A stretch of 20,689 bases of DNA from an uncultured Verrucomicrobiota bacterium (GCA_937873255.1 CALMVM010000353.1:2932-23620), one strand, 5' to 3'; counted from the stretch's first letter, positions 9,652 through 17,339 are shown. Numbers and translations: made by a program. Notes: a model not told the origin generated them from the sequence alone.

Positions 9652-11832
9652 TCAGGCACCATGCATCGCGGCGGCGTCGGCCGGAGCATTGGTCGCCGCC
9701 GGTCGCCACGCCTCTACCTGCACGGGGCAATATTTCAGTTCGGGTTGATGGGATTCCGGACAGGCGTTCTCGCTGGTCACTTCGTTGACCGCGACGCCGG
9801 GGCCAAAGAGGTCGTTCCAGTGCATGGGTGCCCAGCAACAACCGGGCTGGATGTTCGTGGTCGGACGCGCGGACAGACGCAGTTCGCCCCGGCGCGAGAC
9901 GATGCGCAACGCGTCGCCCTCGACGACGCCCAGCAGGGCGGCATCCTCCGCGTTGATTTCCAGAAAAGGGGCCGGGTTGAGCTTGTTGAGGCTCGGCACC
10001 TTGCCCGTTTTGGTACGAGTATGCCACTGGTGCGCAACGCGCCCCGTCAGCAGCACGAACGGATAGTCGTCATCGGGCATCTCGGCATTGGGCAGATAGG
10101 GCCGCGCCCAGAACCGTGCCCGGCCGTTGCCGGTGGGAAAACGAAGCATGCCGTCCGGCGTGACGTAACGCCGCTTGACCTCGGTCGCGCCGCCCTGCGA
10201 CGACAACGGCCACGTTTTCGCGCCCTCCCGGATCAATCGCGCGTGGCTCAGACCACGCACGTCGTAGCCGCTGCGCTCATTGACGCTGACGCGCATTTCG
10301 TCGAAAATTTCGCTCGCGTTCTGGTAAGGAAAGGCGGACCCGAAACCCATCCGGCGCGCGACCTCGCAGACGAGCCACCAATCCGGTTTGGCGTCTACCG
10401 GCGGCGGCACCGCGCGCGGATGGAACGTCACCATGCGGCTGCTGTTGACCATGGTGCCGTCCGCCTCCGCCCACACGGTCCCGGGCAGGAGAATGTGCGC
10501 GTAACGCGAGGTTTCCGTGGGGTGGTAGGCGTCCTGCACCACGACGAGTTCCGCGCGTTCCAGCCCGCGCCGGACGCCGGAGCGATTGGGCATGGTCACC
10601 ACCGGATTGCTCCCGATGATCCACAAGGCTTTGATCTCGCCACGCTCCATCGCGTGAAAGAGTTCGACCGCCGGGGGACCGGGCCGGGGCCGCAGAGTCC
10701 CGGCGGGGAGCTTCCACAGGGTTTCGATCTCCGCGCGATCCTGTGCAAGGTGAACGCTCCGCTGCCCCGGCAGGCCGCCGCTCATGTAACCAACCTCCCG
10801 CCCGCCCATCGCGTTGGGCTGGCCGGTCAGGGAAAACGGTCCGCTGCCCGCACGCCCGATCTGCCCCGTGGCGAGGTGCAGATTGCAGATGGCATTGACG
10901 TTCCAGGTGCCCCGCGCGCTCTGGTTGAGGCCCATCGTCCAGAGCGACATCCAGCGCGGGCAATCCGCCAGGATTTTCGCGCCGGTGATGAGGTCGTCCA
11001 CCGGGAGGCCGGTGATCTCCGCCACGCGCGCGGGCGGGTAGGCATCGATGACCTCGCCCATACTTTCCCAGCCCTCCGTGTAGTGGGCGATAAAGTCACG
11101 GTCCACGCGGCCCATCCTGACGAGCAGATGCAGCCAGCCGTTCAGCAGAGCGAGGTCGGTCCCGGGCCGGAGCGGCAGGTAGAGCGTCGCCCCGGCGGCG
11201 GTGGCGGTGCGGCGCGGGTCCACCACGATCAGTTTCGCTCCCGCCGCCACCCGGCGGCGCATCCGCTGGTGCAGGATGGGGTGGCAATCCGCCATGTTCG
11301 AGCCAATGACCAGGAAGCCGTCCGCGTGCTCGAAATCCTCGTAGTGCCCCGGCGGGCCGTCCGCGCCGAGCGAAAGTTTATATCCACTGGCCGCGCTGGC
11401 CATGCACAGGCGCGAGTTGCTGTCGATGTTGTTGGTGCGCAGGAAGCCCTTGGTCAACTTGTTGGCGACGTACTGTGCCTCGGTCGAAAGCTGGCCTGAA
11501 ACGTAGAGTGCCACGGCATCGGGTCCGTGGGCCTCGATGATGCGTCGAAAACCGTCCGCCACCGCGTCGAGCGCCACGTCGAGCGGCACCCGCTCGAAAA
11601 CTCCGCCCGGCGTGCGACGACCCGCGTGGGCGAGGCGGTCCGCGGTGTGAATGGTCTGGTGAACCGTGCTGCCTTTGGTGCAAAGGCTGCCAAAGTTCGC
11701 TGGATGGTCCTTGTCGCCGCTGACGCGCGTGACGCGCCCGTTCTCGACGTGCAAAACCATCCCGCAACCGACGCCGCAATAAGGGCAGACGGTCTTGAAC
11801 TGAGCGGGGGATGGCGATTCGGCGGCGGTCAC
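9652..11832 (-). CDS. nasA: Assimilatory nitrate reductase catalytic subunit (NasA/NarB type)
   Basis: This molybdenum enzyme reduces nitrate to nitrite in the cytoplasm. The N-terminal [4Fe-4S] ligands are C16-x2-C19-x3-C23 and C51 (VCPYCGVGCGM ... GSLCTKG). The Mo-ligating cysteine is C143 in SRLCMASA. The C-terminal dinucleotide-binding domain includes LLTGRVAHQWHTRTKTG. At 726 residues it lacks the C-terminal [2Fe-2S] extension found in longer NasA proteins and matches the compact cyanobacterial NarB design, which takes electrons from an external carrier. No nasB-type or twin-arginine signal is seen. The start is GTG at 11832, only 9 bp after narK and preceded by a weak GAGCGAG. Formate dehydrogenase is the main alternative family, but the nitrate transporter and nirA context settles it. 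Confidence 0.93.
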   Translation of the reverse strand: MTAAESPSPAQFKTVCPYCGVGCGMVLHVENGRVTRVSGDKDHPANFGSLCTKGSTVHQTIHTADRLAHAGRRTPGGVFERVPLDVALDAVADGFRRIIEAHGPDAVALYVSGQLSTEAQYVANKLTKGFLRTNNIDSNSRLCMASAASGYKLSLGADGPPGHYEDFEHADGFLVIGSNMADCHPILHQRMRRRVAAGAKLIVVDPRRTATAAGATLYLPLRPGTDLALLNGWLHLLVRMGRVDRDFIAHYTEGWESMGEVIDAYPPARVAEITGLPVDDLITGAKILADCPRWMSLWTMGLNQSARGTWNVNAICNLHLATGQIGRAGSGPFSLTGQPNAMGGREVGYMSGGLPGQRSVHLAQDRAEIETLWKLPAGTLRPRPGPPAVELFHAMERGEIKALWIIGSNPVVTMPNRSGVRRGLERAELVVVQDAYHPTETSRYAHILLPGTVWAEADGTMVNSSRMVTFHPRAVPPPVDAKPDWWLVCEVARRMGFGSAFPYQNASEIFDEMRVSVNERSGYDVRGLSHARLIREGAKTWPLSSQGGATEVKRRYVTPDGMLRFPTGNGRARFWARPYLPNAEMPDDDYPFVLLTGRVAHQWHTRTKTGKVPSLNKLNPAPFLEINAEDAALLGVVEGDALRIVSRRGELRLSARPTTNIQPGCCWAPMHWNDLFGPGVAVNEVTSENACPESHQPELKYCPVQVEAWRPAATNAPADAAAMHGA

Positions 11833-11841
11833 GAGACTCGC

Positions 11842-13104
11842 TCAGATCATGTCAGGCAAACCGACCGTTCCGCCGCCGGCAGACGCGGGCGTCGTCGTGG
11901 TGAGGGCGCGACCGCCCGGGGCGATCCACTTGCCCACCCAATATCGTTGCACGATGCGCAGCACGACGAGAATCGCTGCGCACAACCCGGCAAACGCGAT
12001 GAAGCCGCCCGCGTAGCTGCCGGTGTGCGTCTTGGAGTAGGCCAGCGCGTTCGGCAGGATTGCGCCGCCCAGCGCGCCGATTTCGCCGATCATGCTTCCG
12101 GCCACCGCCGCCGTGGCGGGCCAGCGCAGAGGCACGAGTTGGAACAATGCGCCGTTGCCCATGCCCAGGAACGCGAAGCAGCAAATGAGCAGGACGACCG
12201 TGACCATCAGCGAAGGCGCGACGCTCGTGGCCAAAAACGCGCCGATGACGGCCATCAGCACCACGGACACGGCGACGATGCCGCCAAGCTTGTCCGCCAG
12301 ATAACCGCCGAGCACGCGCGTGCCGCTGCCCATGAGGACCGCGAAAGTCGTATACCACTTGGCTTCCGCTGGGTCGATGCCGAACTGGTCGTGGAAAAAG
12401 GTCGGCAGGTAGGTCGCCAGCCCCAAAAATCCGCCAAAAGTGATGATGTAAACGGCGTTGAACATCCAGCCATCCCCTTGAAAGAGGCACTTGATATGGT
12501 CGAGAAACGAGTGTTCGCCCTCGCGGTCCGGCGGCTCCTTGGCGAAGAACAACATCACCAGGAAAGGCAGTACCATCATCAGCCCAGCGAAGCCGTAAAC
12601 CGTCTGCCAGCCGTAATGTTTGGCCAGCATCGGCGCGAAAAAGGTGGCGATGGCCGTGCCGCTGTTGCCCGCTCCGGCGATGCCCATGGCCAACCCCTTG
12701 GACTCCGGCGGGAACCAACCCGACCCGAGCGCCAGCGCGACGCCGAAGCTCGCTCCGGCGATGCCCAGCAGCACGCCCATCGCCAATACGTCATTGTACG
12801 ACTTGACGTGAAAATAGCCGAAAGCCATCGCCGCCATGATACAGGCCATCTCCACCAGTGCGGCGTTCTTGCGCCCGATGTATTGCGAGAGAACGCCCAG
12901 CGGGAAACGCATCAGCGCGCCCGCCAAGGTCGGCAGGGAGATCATGAACGCCGCCTGCTCCTTGGTGAGACCGTAATCCTTCGTGATGAAGGGAGCCATC
13001 GCGCCGTTAAGCACCCAGATGGCGAAGGAGAAGTCGAAATACAGAAAGGCTGCGAGGAGTGTGGGCGGATGCCCGGATTTCATGAATGTTCTGACGTTTG
13101 CCAT
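11842..13104 (-). CDS. narK: Nitrate/nitrite MFS transporter NarK family
   Basis: The 420-residue protein is strongly hydrophobic, with about 12 membrane segments expected. Both nitrate-signature regions of the NarK/NrtP/NasA transporter family are visible: AGAGNSGTAIATFFAP and GMGNGALFQLVP, the latter followed by AGSMIGEIGALGGAILP. The protein would import nitrate, and possibly export or exchange nitrite, across the inner membrane. The ATG at 13104 (MANVRTFMKSGHPP) was chosen because AGGGA lies 8 nt upstream; the open frame continues upstream to 13215, but that stretch holds the promoter elements and has no transporter-like residues. It is the first gene of the narK-nasA-cysJ-like-nirA operon. 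Confidence 0.93.
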   Translation of the reverse strand: MANVRTFMKSGHPPTLLAAFLYFDFSFAIWVLNGAMAPFITKDYGLTKEQAAFMISLPTLAGALMRFPLGVLSQYIGRKNAALVEMACIMAAMAFGYFHVKSYNDVLAMGVLLGIAGASFGVALALGSGWFPPESKGLAMGIAGAGNSGTAIATFFAPMLAKHYGWQTVYGFAGLMMVLPFLVMLFFAKEPPDREGEHSFLDHIKCLFQGDGWMFNAVYIITFGGFLGLATYLPTFFHDQFGIDPAEAKWYTTFAVLMGSGTRVLGGYLADKLGGIVAVSVVLMAVIGAFLATSVAPSLMVTVVLLICCFAFLGMGNGALFQLVPLRWPATAAVAGSMIGEIGALGGAILPNALAYSKTHTGSYAGGFIAFAGLCAAILVVLRIVQRYWVGKWIAPGGRALTTTTPASAGGGTVGLPDMI

Positions 13105-13112
13105 AACCTGAT

Positions 13113-13117
13113 TCCCT
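13113..13117 (-). promoter_or_regulatory. Ribosome binding site of narK
   Basis: AGGGA on the minus strand, 8 nt before the ATG at 13104. It decides the start of narK against the longer open frame reaching 13215. Confidence 0.6.
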
Positions 13118-13153
13118 GTTTTACCCGATTGCGGTTGAAGGTGTCGGCTCGTT

Positions 13154-13172
13154 AGCCAAGCGCGTGCCAAAC
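13154..13172 (-). promoter_or_regulatory. Candidate sigma-54 (-24/-12) promoter of the nitrate operon
   Basis: The minus strand reads TTTGGCACGCGCTTGGCT. Against the sigma-54 consensus TGGCAC-N5-TTGCA, the -24 hexamer TGGCAC is perfect. The invariant GG (13168-13167) and GC (13156-13155) are exactly spaced with ten bases between. The mismatches are one T-to-G change in TTGC and a T in place of the final A. Transcription would start near 13143, giving a leader of about 39 nt that includes the AGGGA ribosome site. Sigma-54 control of nitrogen assimilation is well established in other bacteria, but no enhancer-binding activator gene is in the window. Confidence 0.5.
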
Positions 13173-13180
13173 CAATGGCA
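13165..13180. repeat. Dyad TGCCA-N6-TGGCA overlapping the narK -24 element
   Basis: The plus strand reads TGCCAAACCAATGGCA with perfect 5-bp arms and a 6-bp spacer. Its T-N14-A span resembles a regulator half-site pair. Overlap with the sigma-54 -24 box would let a bound protein block or tune transcription. Which protein binds is unknown; the LysR regulator encoded at 15988-16938 is one candidate. Confidence 0.3.
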
Positions 13181-13307
13181 AATCTGAAGAAACAAAATTC
13201 ATCATATTCATACAAACGATCAATTTAATTCATGGATGCCACTTTGAAGGCGGACCATGGCGCAAATGATTGCCCGACTCTCTTGCGTTCGGACTTGTTT
13301 TCGCGAC

Positions 13308-13327
13308 GCAATAATCATTCTCATTGC
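13308..13327. promoter_or_regulatory. Fur-box-like dyad
   Basis: The minus strand reads GCAATGAGAATGATTATTGC. It resembles proteobacterial Fur sites (GATAATGATAATCATTATC) and is itself a dyad with perfect 5-bp outer arms and 7 of 10 pairs complementary. It lies about 165 bp upstream of the predicted narK transcription start. The operon makes several Fe-S, siroheme and Mo proteins, so iron control would make sense. A chance match in an AT-rich stretch is possible. Confidence 0.3.
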
Positions 13328-13495
13328 TGATTCGCCGGCGAACCGAGGCGGACCATCGTGAGGAAATCGCCGGACTACCGCTGTTCCGTTTTGTGCACCC
13401 TGGACAAAATGACCGCGCCGATGTGGAGACTGTGGCAAATTTTCGCGCTGAAAAACTTCGGTGGTGTCGTGCCGACCAAAGCAGCAGCGGCAATA

Positions 13496-14713
13496 TTATT
13501 GGGAATCCAAGGCAAACCTGATCGCCTCGCCCGTTTGGGCATCAATCCTTGGCGTAAAATGCAAGCTGCCCCGGATCAGGCGGACGCCGGAAAGGTTTTG
13601 CGCGTGGAGAATTTTCTCGATCTGCCGCAACTGGGCGCTCAACAAACGTCCACCGGGAATAAGGCAGCCGGACGGCGTCGGCATCCTCGGAGCAGCTAGC
13701 CCGATGTTGCCCGAGATCGGAACCGGCTGCCACACCGCTTTGCCAAGCAAGGAGCCGATTTGTTCGCGTGGCAGGTTGCGACAATAAGCAGCCAGGCTCG
13801 CGTTCTGCCGCTGGGTCCGGTCGGCACCAGCCGCCCAGGCATCCAGCAGCTTCAGGCAACCCGTCACCACTTGCGAGCCCGGTAACAGCCAGCTTCCTTC
13901 CCCGCCGCCCGGAACGACGAACCGGAAGCTCGCTTCGTTATCTGGATGGGAACTGTCCGCCGCAGAGGCGGTCGCTTGGAGAATCAGGGTGTCAAGCGGT
14001 CCGCCTTGATCTGCCGCCAGCAGTTCGTTCGCCATTCGAAACACGATCTCACATCCGCGCGGCAGATCGGCGAGATGGCGACTGTGCGCCAGTGCCTGCT
14101 CCAACCCGCAAACCAACGGATGGATTTGCTCAAGCCTGGCGCCTGGTTCGACCAGACCATCGGCCTCGCCTCCCCGGATGCTTTGGACGCAATCCCCACC
14201 GGTCTGCCGTGCACTCAGGCCGATACTCTCGACGCGGCGCAAAACCTCGGCCGCCATCCGCACCGGCACGCCCGGGAGATCCAAGCCGCCTTGCACGTTC
14301 AGCGAGATCTGCCCACCCGCGCATTCCTGAACGATGTCTGCCAGGCCGAGAAGCTGGAAGGCTGCCAACCGTCCACCCGGCAGCCGGAGACGCAGCAGGA
14401 ACGCGTCCTGTCCGGGAGACTGGTAAAACAGGCCGAACCACTGGAAACGGAAGCGGTCGTCCGGCTCGGGGGGACGGTTCGTTTCCGCGCATTCCAACAA
14501 TCGTGGAAAGGAATCCAGGGGATGCAGGTGACGCTTGATTCTTTCCTCCGCCGGAGGTTCCGCGTCGGCGGTCGGCGCGGGCGAGGGGAGGGGCTCTTGT
14601 CCAGCGGCTACCGATGGAGTCTCAATGGTCGCCTGCCCGTTTTCAGGGCGAACGGCGGCCAGAAACCCGTCAAGGTAGCGCGAGGCCTCACTCACGGACG
14701 AAAGTTGTCCCAT
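13496..14713 (-). CDS. NirA-like protein lacking the Fe-S/siroheme domain and active-site arginines
   Basis: The 405-residue product aligns with the first three quarters of the NirA encoded downstream. RFRFQWFGLFYQSPGQDAFL matches FYFRYHGMFYVGPAQESLM, and SGCLIPGGRLLSAQLRQI matches VGVVIPVGRISAKQMRRL. The NirA arginines are replaced: R168 to Q141, R174 to P147, R204 to Q177. The protein stops before the four-cysteine cluster domain, and that domain is not found in any nearby frame. Nitrite reduction is therefore not expected; a structural, ligand-sensing or assembly role, or decay, are the options. ATG at 14713 was chosen (AGGA 3 nt upstream) over an in-frame TTG at 14749. Residues 4-21 (LSSVSEASRYLDGFLAAV) echo the N-terminal motif of NirA and the flavoprotein. 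It follows the NasS-like gene by 87 bp. Confidence 0.75.
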   Translation of the reverse strand: MGQLSSVSEASRYLDGFLAAVRPENGQATIETPSVAAGQEPLPSPAPTADAEPPAEERIKRHLHPLDSFPRLLECAETNRPPEPDDRFRFQWFGLFYQSPGQDAFLLRLRLPGGRLAAFQLLGLADIVQECAGGQISLNVQGGLDLPGVPVRMAAEVLRRVESIGLSARQTGGDCVQSIRGGEADGLVEPGARLEQIHPLVCGLEQALAHSRHLADLPRGCEIVFRMANELLAADQGGPLDTLILQATASAADSSHPDNEASFRFVVPGGGEGSWLLPGSQVVTGCLKLLDAWAAGADRTQRQNASLAAYCRNLPREQIGSLLGKAVWQPVPISGNIGLAAPRMPTPSGCLIPGGRLLSAQLRQIEKILHAQNLSGVRLIRGSLHFTPRIDAQTGEAIRFALDSQ

Positions 14714-14800
14714 TGGTCCTGTCGCCGGGCAAGTCCGATCCTGCGGCAAGCGTTTCCCAAGGCCGGACGAAGATCACGAAAGGCGGCGGCCATCCGTCCC

Positions 14801-15865
14801 TTACCCTTTGGTCGCCGCCTCGAACAAATCCAACCGGAAGGCCTCGTCGATGACCCCGGCGTCAGCCACGGCCGGGTCCGGCAGCAGGTGGCAATCGTGC
14901 ATTTGCGCGAGCACCCAGCTTGCCTTCGACGGCGTGGGCGGGTTGGCAGCTCCACGATGAAATCGATGAAAGTTCGCCATCTTCTCGGTCCGGCCGTGTC
15001 CGAAGTCGAAGGTCCCGGCCATGCTCATGCGCAAAGCTTGGATGGGAGCATTTATGTACTGCGGCTCCGCGAGCGTTTCCATGACGCGCTCCCGGTGCTC
15101 GGGGCCGTCGCAAAAGCGGCAGGCCTCGTACAAGGCGGCGACGAGTGCCAGATGTTCCTCACCACGCTCCTCGGCGAAGTCGCGCCGTACCATCAATGCC
15201 TTCTCCGGGTGCATTGGCGCGAGGTCCGCCGACGTGGCCGCGCACCAACCCTTCCCGGTCAGCACGGCCAGGGAGTTCCACGGCTCGCCCACGCAGTAAC
15301 CGTCCAGATAGCCGGCTCGCAGGTTGGCGAACACTTGTTGCGGCGGCACCACTACCACTCGGATGTCGATGGCCGGATCGACCCCATGCAGCCGCAGCCA
15401 ACGGTGCAACAAAAAATGATGTGACGACCAGGGGGAGACAATGCCCAGCGTCAACGGCCTGGCCGGACCGCGCTCGCGGATAGATCGCGCCAAGCTTTTT
15501 CCGTCGCGTACGCCCGCGCGCCAGAGGTTTTCGGAGAGCGTGATGGCGTTACCCTGGAGATTGAGCACGAGGGCAGTCAGGCAAGGGGTCACAATAGAGC
15601 CCAGCCCGAAATTGGTTGCGAAGATCATCCCGGCGGGGGCGTGGGCGGCATCCAATTCCCGGTAGATCAGTTTGTCACGCACCGTGGCCCAGCCGACCTC
15701 GCGAGAGAGTTCCACCCCCCATCCAAGCTTGGCGAACAGTCCGAGTTCCCGCGCCATGATCAGCGGCGCGGCGTCGCACAAGGGCACGTATCCCAGACGA
15801 AGGGGGCGATTTCCGAGCGCCCGCACCGCGTGGCGGCGGTGTGTCGTTGGTCTTGATTGCCTCAT
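14801..15865 (-). CDS. NrtA/NasS-like nitrate-binding protein without signal peptide
   Basis: The 354-residue product has the NrtA/CmpA periplasmic-binding fold signature. RPLRLGYVPLCDAAPLIMARE begins the domain at about residue 20. Other family blocks are WATVRDKLIYRELDAAHAPAGM, GIVSPWSSHHFLLHRWL and AGYLDGYCVGEPWNSLA. The N-terminus (MRQSRPTTHRRHAVRALG) is basic and hydrophilic, with no hydrophobic signal core or lipobox, so the protein is predicted to be cytoplasmic. No permease or ATPase gene is near. This matches NasS, a soluble nitrate/nitrite sensor derived from NrtA, but its usual partner NasT (ANTAR antiterminator) is not in the window. Transport function is unlikely; sensing is the favoured role. 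The ATG at 15865 is directly preceded by GAGAG, and the gene is divergent from the LysR gene. Confidence 0.82.
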   Translation of the reverse strand: MRQSRPTTHRRHAVRALGNRPLRLGYVPLCDAAPLIMARELGLFAKLGWGVELSREVGWATVRDKLIYRELDAAHAPAGMIFATNFGLGSIVTPCLTALVLNLQGNAITLSENLWRAGVRDGKSLARSIRERGPARPLTLGIVSPWSSHHFLLHRWLRLHGVDPAIDIRVVVVPPQQVFANLRAGYLDGYCVGEPWNSLAVLTGKGWCAATSADLAPMHPEKALMVRRDFAEERGEEHLALVAALYEACRFCDGPEHRERVMETLAEPQYINAPIQALRMSMAGTFDFGHGRTEKMANFHRFHRGAANPPTPSKASWVLAQMHDCHLLPDPAVADAGVIDEAFRLDLFEAATKG

Positions 15866-15987
15866 CTCTCGGTCTTACGGACGCCTGCTATTCTCTGTCG
15901 CCAGCAAAGTCTGCGCCAGAGTTCCCGGCAGAACCAGCGCAAAGATTTTCATTGTCTTTGCCCGGAACGATGAACTGAATTCATGGG
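15866..15987. promoter_or_regulatory. Divergent promoter region of the NasS-like and LysR genes
   Basis: These 122 bp lie between two divergent starts, the classical arrangement for a LysR-type regulator that controls its neighbour. A 21-bp dyad at 15940-15960 has perfect arms CAAAGA and TCTTTG around a 9-bp AT-rich spacer, 27 bp before the LysR start. It is a plausible regulator binding site. No clear -35/-10 pair could be fixed on either strand. Confidence 0.4.
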
Positions 15988-16938
15988 ATGGAAGCCCTGT
16001 TGGATTCAAAGCAGCTGCGAGCGTACCTCGCCTTGGCGCGGATCGGCAGCTTTACCGGTGCGGCGCGCGAACTCGGGCTTTCTCAATCGGCGATCAGTCA
16101 CGCCATGAAGTCCCTGGAACTGGATGTCGGTTGCCGCCTGGTGGAAAAAGCGGGTAAAAAGGTTTTCCTGACCCAAGCGGGAGAGCAGTTGCTCTTTCAC
16201 GCGGAGAAAATCCAGCGTGAGATGACCAGCGCGAGGCAGGGGTTGGCCTCTCTGGGAGTCTGGGGGCAGTTCAAGTTGCGCGTGGCCGCGCCCGCCAGCA
16301 TTGGTCAGCAGGTGCGGCCGACAGTCATTCGCGAATTCCGGGAGAGTTTTCCCAAATGCGTTTTGACCGTGGTGGAACTGGGGAGTTCCGCTCTGCAGGA
16401 ACAGTTGCGCAGCCGGCGCGTCGATCTGGCGATTGGCCTGCAACCCTTGGCGGATAGTCCGGTCGGGTTCCGGGCGTTATTCGAGGACGAATTGGTTTTC
16501 GTGACGCACCCGCTTCATTCGTGGGCGCAGGCCGGGCGGGTGGATCGGAGCTCCGTCGCGAGACAAAATTACCTCCTGCATCATCGGGCCAGCAGCATTG
16601 CCACGCTGGCGCACGATTACTTTCGTGTGGAGGGTTGGTCGATGCCCACCGTGACGGAATTCAACAGTTTGGGAGCAATCAAGGAATTGTTGAAGGCAGG
16701 GCTGGGAGTGAGCATCCTGGCCCCATGGATCGTCCGTAAGGAGTTGGCTGAGCACTCGTTGGTCGCGCTGTCATTGGGACGGCGCAAGCTGCGCCGACGG
16801 TGGGGAGTGCTGTATTGGCAGGATCGACCCCTGAGTTCGGCGGAAGAGACGTTTGCCGGTTTGTGTCAGTCAGTTACAGAACAACTGCTGCCCGTGCATC
16901 CTGAGCGGAAACTCAACGAGGGATTGCCATCCGTCTGA
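15988..16938 (+). CDS. LysR-type transcriptional regulator
   Basis: The product is 316 residues, the standard LysR length. The N-terminal winged helix-turn-helix is clear: LDSKQLRAYLALARIGSFTG (residues 5-24), then AARELGLSQSAISHAMKSLE, up to the wing KKVFLTQAGEQLL (about 57-69). A linker helix precedes the periplasmic-binding-type effector domain (about 92-300), with the usual FPKCVLTVVELGSSALQEQL and VDLAIGLQPL blocks. It is transcribed away from the NasS-like gene, so it probably controls that gene and perhaps the nitrate operon. NtcB of cyanobacteria is a LysR precedent for nitrate-assimilation control. The effector cannot be read from sequence; nitrate, nitrite or a nitrogen metabolite are reasonable guesses. 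Confidence 0.9.
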   Translation: MEALLDSKQLRAYLALARIGSFTGAARELGLSQSAISHAMKSLELDVGCRLVEKAGKKVFLTQAGEQLLFHAEKIQREMTSARQGLASLGVWGQFKLRVAAPASIGQQVRPTVIREFRESFPKCVLTVVELGSSALQEQLRSRRVDLAIGLQPLADSPVGFRALFEDELVFVTHPLHSWAQAGRVDRSSVARQNYLLHHRASSIATLAHDYFRVEGWSMPTVTEFNSLGAIKELLKAGLGVSILAPWIVRKELAEHSLVALSLGRRKLRRRWGVLYWQDRPLSSAEETFAGLCQSVTEQLLPVHPERKLNEGLPSV

Positions 16939-17184
16939 TACGCAAGCAATCGAGCGATTTGGAAGCTGTCGCCCCGCGACTGCCTGTTGGCCGAGAATTC
17001 AACCGGACATCCAGCGGTAGGATTCGGTCGCTCCGACTCGTGTGTTTACAGAGAGAAAATGCACGGCTTCTCCTCGCGTGGCAAGGCCAATTCGCCACTG
17101 TGCTGCCACTACTCCGGCAGTATCCATCCACGACCATCTACTGGAAGTTTTGCTGGAAGTGGGGTCATTCCAAAAGCCGCCATC

Positions 17185-17204
17185 CTGCCCCACAGGGCGG
17201 GCAG
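17185..17204 (+). terminator. Weak terminator-like hairpin downstream of the LysR gene
   Basis: CTGCCC and GGGCAG form a 6-bp GC-rich stem over an 8-nt loop, followed by TGTTTGCTTT. The T-run is interrupted, and the element is about 245 bp after the LysR stop, so assignment as its terminator is tentative. Confidence 0.25.
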
Positions 17205-17339
17205 TGTTTGCTTTGGCTCGACAAAAAAATCGGCGGCTACTATTTGCAATGCGCTCCATGAGGGAGAAGACGTGAATGCATGAGCTTGGCCAGCGATCAT
17301 TTGGCCTTAACGCACTGCACCGACTCCGAGGCTGACTCC

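Larger units (their letters stand above)
13105..13495. other. 391-bp regulatory intergenic region upstream of narK
   Basis: No gene is supported in this stretch. It holds the narK ribosome site, the sigma-54 match, a TGCCA-N6-TGGCA dyad at 13165-13180 overlapping the -24 element, an AT-rich block at about 13186-13232, and a Fur-like dyad at 13308-13327. The small open frames here give Arg/Ser-rich translations with no family resemblance. The missing C-terminal domain of the NirA-like protein (ending at 13496) was looked for in all minus frames and is not here. Confidence 0.5.

Noticed and set aside
9661..11499. 612-codon plus-strand open frame opposite nasA
   Set aside because: Shadow of the nitrate reductase gene; Arg/Gly/His-rich with no family resemblance.
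11527..13155. 542-codon plus-strand open frame opposite narK
   Set aside because: Arg/Glu/His-rich mirror of a hydrophobic transporter; not coding.
13105..13215. N-terminal extension of narK to 13215
   Set aside because: The extra 37 codons hold the promoter match and lack transporter character; the ATG at 13104 has a good ribosome site.
13194..13233. Sigma-70 promoter upstream of narK (TTGATC with TATGAT)
   Set aside because: Spacing is about 11 bp, too short for a sigma-70 promoter.
14714..14749. TTG start at 14749 for the NirA-like protein
   Set aside because: The ATG at 14713 lies in frame with AGGA upstream and begins just before the shared N-terminal motif.
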